A stretch of DNA of 13,214 bases from JBPOJN01 sp052033505. Lineage in GTDB: Bacteria; UBA10199; JACPAL01; GCA-016699445. The position numbers were made by a program, and so were the translations under genes. A model generated the notes under the pieces. The model worked only from the letters and a program-made list of their open reading frames with translations, had not been told where the DNA came from and did not search any database. Where the stretch lies: positions 1 through 13,214 of the forward strand of contig JBPOJN010000082.1 of the NCBI GenBank assembly GCA_052033505.1, in the 5' to 3' direction. This document shows positions 8,625 through 13,214 of this stretch, piece by piece. Each line of letters starts with the position of its first letter. The stretch's first letter is position 1.

Positions 8625-10574
8625 TTAAACCAAATCCACGATTTCCGAGAGGATCGTATTCAATTCGAAATCCTTCGGCGTGTAGACGCGCGCGACGCCC
8701 AGGTCTTTCAGTGTCTTTTTGTCGGCTTCCGGAATGATGCCGCCCACGATGACCGGAGTTTTTTCGAGCCCCGCCTTTTTCATGCGCGCCATGATGTCTT
8801 CGAGCAGCTCATTGTGCGAGCCGGATAAAATCGAAAGCCCGACGACTTGAACGCCTTCATCGCGTGCCGCGGAGACGATTTGTTCGGGAGTCAGCCGGAT
8901 ACCTTGGTAGATCACTTCAAAACCGGCATCACGCGCGCGCACGGCGATTTGTTCGGCGCCGTTCGAGTGGCCGTCCAAGCCGGGTTTGCCGACTAACATG
9001 CGGATCGGGCCGCCGAGTTTTTTCGATTTTTCGTCCACTTTTTGCCGCAAGGCCTTGAATTGTTCCGCATTCGGATCCGCGGAACGTTGTCCGCCGACGC
9101 CGGTGGGGGCGCGGTATTCGCCGAACATTTCCCGTAAGGTAAACGCCCACTCGCCCGTGGTGACGCCGGCGTGCGCGCAGCCGATCGAGACGGGCATGAT
9201 GTTCTTATTGTTTTTCGCGGCGGCCTTCAGGTCTTCGAGGGCTTTTTTGACCGCGGCTTCGTCGCGTTTGCCTCGGAAGGTGTTCAGGCGCTCGATCTGT
9301 TCTTTTTCCGAACGAGGATCGACTTTCATAATGCCGCCGTCGGAACCTACCATGAGAGGGGAGGGGGCTGATTCCGGATAACAATTCACGCCGACGACTT
9401 TTAATTCACCGGCTTCGATCTTGCGGATGCGCTCGGCGTGGGAGGTGACGAGCGACTGCTTCATATAATCGATGGCTTTGAGTAAGCCGCCTAACTTCGC
9501 GACTTTTTCCATTTCCTTTTCGGCACCGGCGACGAGTTCGTTAACCTTCGCTTCGATAACGGCCGAGCCGTTGAAAATATCGCCGTATTCCAGGATGTCC
9601 GTCTCATAGGCCAAGACTTGCTGCATGCGTAGAGAGAGTTGCTGATCCCAAGGTCGCGGCAGTCCCATGGCTTCGTTCCAAGCCGGGAGCTGGATCGCGC
9701 GGGCGCGCGCGTCTTTCGAGAGAGTCACGGCGAGCATTTCGTAGAGGATGCGCGCGATGTTGTTTTCAGGCTGGCGTTCCGTGAGGCCCAGTGAATTCAC
9801 CTGCACGCCGTAGCGGAACATTTTATATTTTTCGTCGGTGACGCCGTAACGTTCGCGCGTGAGCTTGTCCCACAGTTTCACGAACGCACGCATCTTACTC
9901 ATTTCTTCGACGAACCGGATGCCGGCGTTCACAAAAAACGACATGCGGCCGACGACTTTGGGAAAATGGGCCGGTTCGACTTTGCCGGAATCCCGGACCG
10001 CGTCCAGAACGGTGATGGCGGTACAAAGAGAATAAGCGATTTCCTGCACGGGCGTGGCCCCGGCTTCCTGCAGATGATAGCTGCAGATATTGATGGGATT
10101 CCACTTCGGGACTTGATGCACGGTGAATGCGATCATGTCTGAGATGAGCCGCAACGAATGTTCCGGCGGAAAAATATAAGTGCCGCGCGAGAGGTATTCT
10201 TTGATGATGTCGTTTTGCGTGGTGCCTTGGAGGCTTTTAACGTTACCGCCCTGTTTCTCGGCGACGGCGATGTAGAGAGCGAGCAACCAGGCGGCGGTCG
10301 CATTGATCGTCATGGACGTATTCATTTTTTCCAGAGGAATACAGTCAAACAGCGTCGCCATGTCACCGATTTGGGAGATGGGTACGCCGACTTTGCCGAC
10401 TTCACCACGGGACATCACGTGGTCGGAGTCGTAGCCGGTCTGCGTCGGCAGGTCGAAGGCGACCGAAAGGCCGGTCTGACCTTTCGCCAGATTCGTTTTA
10501 TACAGCTGATTCGAGGCCGCGGCCGACGAGTGGCCTGAATACGTCCGCATCAACCAGGGGGATTCGCGTTCCAT
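8625..10574 (-). CDS. ecm: B12-dependent acyl-CoA mutase, ethylmalonyl-CoA mutase (MeaA/Ecm) type
   Basis: This is an adenosylcobalamin-dependent carbon-skeleton mutase with the catalytic TIM barrel (about 1-500) and B12-binding domain (about 522-649) in one chain. The cobalamin motif is DGHSNG (Asp534, His536, Gly539), followed by SILSG and VGGIIP. Tyr12, Arg130 and His167 correspond to the methylmalonyl-CoA mutase residues Tyr89, Arg207 and His244, so a carboxylated acyl-CoA substrate is expected. The pattern RTYSGHS, KGQTGLSVAFDLPTQTGYDSDH and NICSYHLQEAGATPVQE, the 649-residue length and the N-terminus just before SPWLMRTY fit Ecm/MeaA better than classical methylmalonyl-CoA mutase. Ecm interconverts ethylmalonyl-CoA and methylsuccinyl-CoA in acetyl-CoA assimilation. 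Pathway partners such as crotonyl-CoA carboxylase are not in the window, so the specificity is inferred. An AAGGA ribosome site precedes the ATG by five bases. Confidence 0.9.
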   Translation of the reverse strand: MERESPWLMRTYSGHSSAAASNQLYKTNLAKGQTGLSVAFDLPTQTGYDSDHVMSRGEVGKVGVPISQIGDMATLFDCIPLEKMNTSMTINATAAWLLALYIAVAEKQGGNVKSLQGTTQNDIIKEYLSRGTYIFPPEHSLRLISDMIAFTVHQVPKWNPINICSYHLQEAGATPVQEIAYSLCTAITVLDAVRDSGKVEPAHFPKVVGRMSFFVNAGIRFVEEMSKMRAFVKLWDKLTRERYGVTDEKYKMFRYGVQVNSLGLTERQPENNIARILYEMLAVTLSKDARARAIQLPAWNEAMGLPRPWDQQLSLRMQQVLAYETDILEYGDIFNGSAVIEAKVNELVAGAEKEMEKVAKLGGLLKAIDYMKQSLVTSHAERIRKIEAGELKVVGVNCYPESAPSPLMVGSDGGIMKVDPRSEKEQIERLNTFRGKRDEAAVKKALEDLKAAAKNNKNIMPVSIGCAHAGVTTGEWAFTLREMFGEYRAPTGVGGQRSADPNAEQFKALRQKVDEKSKKLGGPIRMLVGKPGLDGHSNGAEQIAVRARDAGFEVIYQGIRLTPEQIVSAARDEGVQVVGLSILSGSHNELLEDIMARMKKAGLEKTPVIVGGIIPEADKKTLKDLGVARVYTPKDFELNTILSEIVDLV

Positions 10575-10657
10575 AGTGTTCCTTTTTGGGGAGCCACCCT
10601 AGAAAATTGAAGAGGAAGGGTCAATCATGATACAAGTATGCTATTATAAAAACACGC
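10575..10657. promoter_or_regulatory. Divergent promoter region between acyl-CoA mutase and phosphohexomutase genes
   Basis: These 83 bases separate two divergently transcribed genes. For the minus-strand mutase, the AAGGA ribosome site is at 10580-10584, and a -35-like TTGACC (read on the minus strand, 10619-10624) is followed after 17 bases by a poor -10, TAGGGT. A perfect TATAAT on the minus strand at 10643-10648 is an alternative but lacks a good -35. An 8-base palindrome ATCATGAT lies at 10624-10631. Confidence 0.4.
10639..10647 (+). promoter_or_regulatory. Extended -10 promoter candidate for the phosphohexomutase gene
   Basis: TGC-TATTAT reads as an extended -10 element (TGn plus a five-of-six match to TATAAT) with no recognisable -35. 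It ends only ten bases before the ATG at 10658. Transcription would start at or within a few bases of the start codon, and no Shine-Dalgarno is present between them, so the transcript may be leaderless. Confidence 0.45.
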
Positions 10658-12055
10658 ATGAAGACGCTTCATATCGGAGACTCGGGTTGGCGTGCGATCA
10701 CGACCGACGGATTTACTTTTGAAAGGCTCTCGGCGATCGTTGCCGCCTTAACCCGTCTCTATCCCCGCCAGAAAGCCGTCATCGGGTTCGACAATCGGTT
10801 CCTTTCCGAAGACTTCGGCCATCACGTCGCTTTTATGCTTCGTGAAAAAGGCTGGAAGGTTCGGATTCTGCCGCGTCTTTTTTCGACGCCGGGTGTAGCC
10901 TGGCTCGTGCGCCAGGGTCGCTATGACTGGGGGCTCATGATCACCGCGAGCCACAATCCTTATTATTACAACGGACTTAAGATCTTTAACCGTCACGGCG
11001 CTCTCATGGATCGTGCTTCCGCCGACCGTGTCGCGGCCGAGGCGAACCGGATCTTAAAAAAACTTACGGGGCCCGACTTGGGTTTTCGTCCGGGCCGGCG
11101 GTTCGAGGCGGTCTTGGACGTCGAAAAAGTCCGGAGGCGCTATTTAGGGGATATTCTGAAACGCGTCGACGTGCGCAAAATTCGAAAATCCGGTCTGCGC
11201 GCGGCCTGGGACGGCTTCGGGGGCGTGACGATGCCTTTGTTTCCGATGTTTTTGGACGCCTTGAAAATCAAGCATCATGCAATCCCCATGGTGGAAGAGC
11301 CGACCTACGGCGGTCGGAAGCTGGAGCCGGACGCGGAGTCTTTGCAGGGTTTGAGCGCCCTCGTGCGCCGTACGCGTTCGCACATAGGGCTCGCGACCGA
11401 CGTCGACGGTGATCGCTTTTCCATCGTCGATGAACGGGGCCGGTACGTGTCCAATAACCTGCTCGCCTCTCTCATGGTTTGGTACCTCCTACACGTTCGC
11501 CGCGAGCGGGGGACCGTCTACCAAACCATCAGCTGCTCGGACCTGACCAAACGCATGTGCGAGGAGGCGGGGGTTTCGCTGAAAGTTGTGCCAGTCGGAT
11601 TTCAGGCCATGGGCCGCTTGATGATTGCCGACGCCAAGCCCTTGGTCGGTATCGAAGAGACCGGGGGGTTGGCCTACGGTCCGCATTTGCCGTTAAAAGA
11701 CGGGCTCATGACCCATGCGTTGATCCTCGAGATGTTGGTGTCGCAGAAAAAGACTTTGAGCGTTTTGATCGAACGCCTGCACCGAAGCTACGGTTTCTAT
11801 CATTACCGCCGCTCCGATTTGAAACTGACCTCGGCGATCGAGGCGATGCATTGGTTGAAATCCGGACCTTGGGAAAAGGCATTGGGCGAAAAAATCCGCG
11901 AGACTTCGCTCATCGACGGCGTCAAGTGGACGTTCGCCTCCGGAGGCTGGGTCTTGATCCGCCATTCGAAGACGGAGCCGCTTTTGAGGATTTATTGCGA
12001 GTCTTTGGATCGGAAATTTGTTAATCGCGTGACCCGATACGTGAATGGGAAATAA
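10658..12055 (+). CDS. Phosphohexomutase (phosphoglucomutase/phosphomannomutase family)
   Basis: This is an alpha-D-phosphohexomutase, which interconverts hexose 1- and 6-phosphates through a phosphoserine enzyme and supplies sugar nucleotides for envelope glycans. Domain order is complete. The start GDSGWRAITTDGFTFE (7-22) aligns with the family N-terminus. The catalytic loop TASHNP places Ser98, the metal loop is DVDGDR (Asp248, Asp250, Asp252), and the sugar-binding loop is EETGG (333-337). KDG is at 347-349, and the phosphate-binding loop is RHSKTEP (435-441). The sugar loop has Thr where many relatives have Ser (EESGG), and the phosphate loop has Lys where most have Gly (SGTEP). Length is 465 aa. 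The substrate, glucose or mannose (or glucosamine), cannot be told from sequence alone. No Shine-Dalgarno precedes the ATG. The receiver-protein gene follows 12 bases later, probably in the same transcript. Confidence 0.93.
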   Translation: MKTLHIGDSGWRAITTDGFTFERLSAIVAALTRLYPRQKAVIGFDNRFLSEDFGHHVAFMLREKGWKVRILPRLFSTPGVAWLVRQGRYDWGLMITASHNPYYYNGLKIFNRHGALMDRASADRVAAEANRILKKLTGPDLGFRPGRRFEAVLDVEKVRRRYLGDILKRVDVRKIRKSGLRAAWDGFGGVTMPLFPMFLDALKIKHHAIPMVEEPTYGGRKLEPDAESLQGLSALVRRTRSHIGLATDVDGDRFSIVDERGRYVSNNLLASLMVWYLLHVRRERGTVYQTISCSDLTKRMCEEAGVSLKVVPVGFQAMGRLMIADAKPLVGIEETGGLAYGPHLPLKDGLMTHALILEMLVSQKKTLSVLIERLHRSYGFYHYRRSDLKLTSAIEAMHWLKSGPWEKALGEKIRETSLIDGVKWTFASGGWVLIRHSKTEPLLRIYCESLDRKFVNRVTRYVNGK

Positions 12056-12067
12056 ACGGGGGAGACT

Positions 12068-12436
12068 ATGAAATCGACGATCTTGGTTGCGGACGACGAC
12101 CGCGGATTCGTGACCATTATGACCCAGTTGTTGCAAGAAGCGGGATTCGATGTGCTGGCGGCCTACGAAGGGATACGCGCCGTGGAGTCGGCTCATAAGC
12201 ACAAAGTTGATCTCATCCTGCTCGATTTGAAAATGCCCGCGGGCAACGGTCAATCGGTGGTAGAATCGCTCCGTGCCCGCAAAGAAACTCAAGGAATTCC
12301 CGTCATCATCCTCTCGGGCGCGGACGAACCGGATATCGAAGATAAATTAAAGGCCAAGGGCGCCCAGGTATTTTTGAAAAAACCCTTCCAAAAAGACGGT
12401 CTGTTGCAAAAGATCAAAGACCTCATTAAGTCTTAA
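12068..12436 (+). CDS. Stand-alone response-regulator receiver protein
   Basis: This is a single REC domain of 122 aa with no output domain, like CheY or Spo0F. The acidic pocket is Asp9-Asp10-Asp11, the phospho-acceptor is Asp53 in LILLDLKMP, the switch Ser is Ser83 in IILSGAD, and the conserved Lys is Lys105 in LKKPF. All residues needed for phosphorylation are present, so it should accept phosphate from a histidine kinase or phosphotransfer protein, which is not in this window. The ATG has a strong GGGGGAG ribosome site at 12058-12064 and starts 12 bases after the phosphohexomutase stop. Its function could be to signal through protein contacts in motility, envelope synthesis or a phosphorelay, but none of these is shown. 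Confidence 0.95.
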   Translation: MKSTILVADDDRGFVTIMTQLLQEAGFDVLAAYEGIRAVESAHKHKVDLILLDLKMPAGNGQSVVESLRARKETQGIPVIILSGADEPDIEDKLKAKGAQVFLKKPFQKDGLLQKIKDLIKS

Positions 12437-12480
12437 ACCACCTTAGTTTTCCGATTCCTTCTCGAATAACGGAGCTTATT

Positions 12481-13214
12481 ATGGCCTTGAAAACGGCGTC
12501 CTTCTTCCTTTCGTTTTTCTTTTTTTCGGCTATGGCGGGGGCCATGCTTCAATCTAAATTGCCGGTCTACTATACGGTCACGAAAACGGCCTCCGACGAA
12601 ACACTCAAAAAAAACGAGGCCGTCTTTAAGTTTCATTTCCAAAAAACCGACAAGGACTTCTCCGGAGAGGTGATACGGTTCTCGATCGACGGGAAAGAGC
12701 AAAAGGTACGTGCAGACGCCCAAGGAAGTTTTTCCTTCAAGGCGCGGCCGGGAAAGCATAAATTTCAATTTTTTTACGACGTCAAACATCTCGAGGTGAC
12801 CACCGAAGAGATCGCGATCGGGTCTTCGCAGGTGATCGAGGTGAATGTCCATTTGGAACCTTCGCTGATGGAAACCGTCGTCGATAAACCCGTTATTTAC
12901 GTCTATCCGAAAACCACGACGGACGTCCGGGTTTCACTCGAGGTAAAGGGCAAGCTGTCCTTCGCTTATCCGGAGTATCGTGACGGCTGGAGGTTCACGG
13001 CGGATCCGGATGGAACGCTTCATTTCGAGGACAAGAAATTCAATTATCTCTTCTGGGACGGCGTGCTGGATTTAAACTCCGAAGACTTCGGACGGGAAGA
13101 CGGTTTCGTCGTGGAAAAGAAGGATCTGCTTTCTTTCCTGGAAGCCAAGCTTACCCAAATGGGATTTAATTCCAAAGAATCTCAGGACTTCATTACCTAT
13201 TGGTATCCGCGCAT
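12481..13214 (+). CDS. Exported protein with KPVIYVYP-family domain, partial at right edge
   Basis: The frame is open from ATG 12481 to the window end (244 codons seen, no stop), so the C-terminus is missing. GGAG at 12471-12474 gives a good ribosome site. The first 22 residues form a signal peptide: a lysine, a phenylalanine-rich hydrophobic core and a small-residue end (AMAGA). Residues about 45-128 look like a beta-sandwich repeat with an F-rich PGKHKFQFFYD turn. Residues 136-143, KPVIYVYP, followed by DGW (168-170), DPDGTL (175-180) and NYLFWDG (188-194), match an uncharacterised secreted-protein family with a KPVIYLYP signature that I recall from many bacteria. Its tail normally continues past the YWYPR at the edge. 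The role is unknown. It may share a transcript with the receiver gene 44 bases upstream. Confidence 0.85.
   Translation, partial: MALKTASFFLSFFFFSAMAGAMLQSKLPVYYTVTKTASDETLKKNEAVFKFHFQKTDKDFSGEVIRFSIDGKEQKVRADAQGSFSFKARPGKHKFQFFYDVKHLEVTTEEIAIGSSQVIEVNVHLEPSLMETVVDKPVIYVYPKTTTDVRVSLEVKGKLSFAYPEYRDGWRFTADPDGTLHFEDKKFNYLFWDGVLDLNSEDFGREDGFVVEKKDLLSFLEAKLTQMGFNSKESQDFITYWYPR

Noticed and set aside
12433..12852. 139-codon minus-strand open frame opposite the secreted-protein gene
   Set aside because: The plus-strand frame has a ribosome site, a signal peptide and a recognisable family signature. The antisense frame has none.

Overview
The window looks like a chromosomal segment of a Gram-negative, respiring, B12-using bacterium. 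The lineage is not fixed by anything here. A Bdellovibrionota or deltaproteobacteria-like uncultured bacterium is my best guess, from the overall gene style, the split complex I cluster and the ethylmalonyl-CoA-mutase-type enzyme. Coding density is very high and base composition is moderately GC-rich. I saw no rRNA, tRNA, CRISPR array, insertion sequence or phage gene, and no gene-free stretch longer than about 140 bases.

Layout, left to right. (1) A small unrecognised gene on the + strand (12-278) ends convergently against nuoF. (2) Eight minus-strand genes run from 8487 down to 335: a membrane-anchored YgaP-like rhodanese, a CoA-disulfide-reductase/rhodanese fusion, a CstA-family carbon-starvation (pyruvate-type) transporter, an unrecognised 252-residue protein, then nuoC, nuoD, nuoE and nuoF of respiratory complex I. 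Most junctions overlap or lie 1 base apart (7-base, 4-base and 1-base overlaps). The cstA-unknown-nuoCDEF part is almost certainly one transcription unit. The rhodanese pair is another unit that may read through, because the gap before cstA is only 80 bases. (3) A 137-base intergenic region (8488-8624) holds a tandem 19-base repeat and three neighbouring palindromes, including TATGAT-N4-ATCATA, upstream of the rhodanese genes. (4) A minus-strand B12-dependent acyl-CoA mutase follows, closest in sequence style to ethylmalonyl-CoA mutase (MeaA/Ecm). (5) After a short divergent promoter region, three plus-strand genes follow: a phosphohexomutase (possibly leaderless), a stand-alone response-regulator receiver protein, and an exported protein with a KPVIYVYP signature that runs off the right edge.

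How the genes may work together. NuoCDEF forms the NADH-input arm plus the quinone-site subunit of complex I. The remaining subunits (A, B, G-N) must be elsewhere. Coupling with a CstA-type importer suggests co-expression of pyruvate or peptide-derived carbon uptake with NADH oxidation. The upstream rhodanese and CoA-disulfide/persulfide reductase genes point to handling of sulfane sulfur or CoA-thiol redox, probably under the control of the palindromic operator. The unknown 252-residue protein, locked between the transporter and complex I, is the best candidate here for something undescribed. I did not find a clear defence, mobile or secondary-metabolite system.
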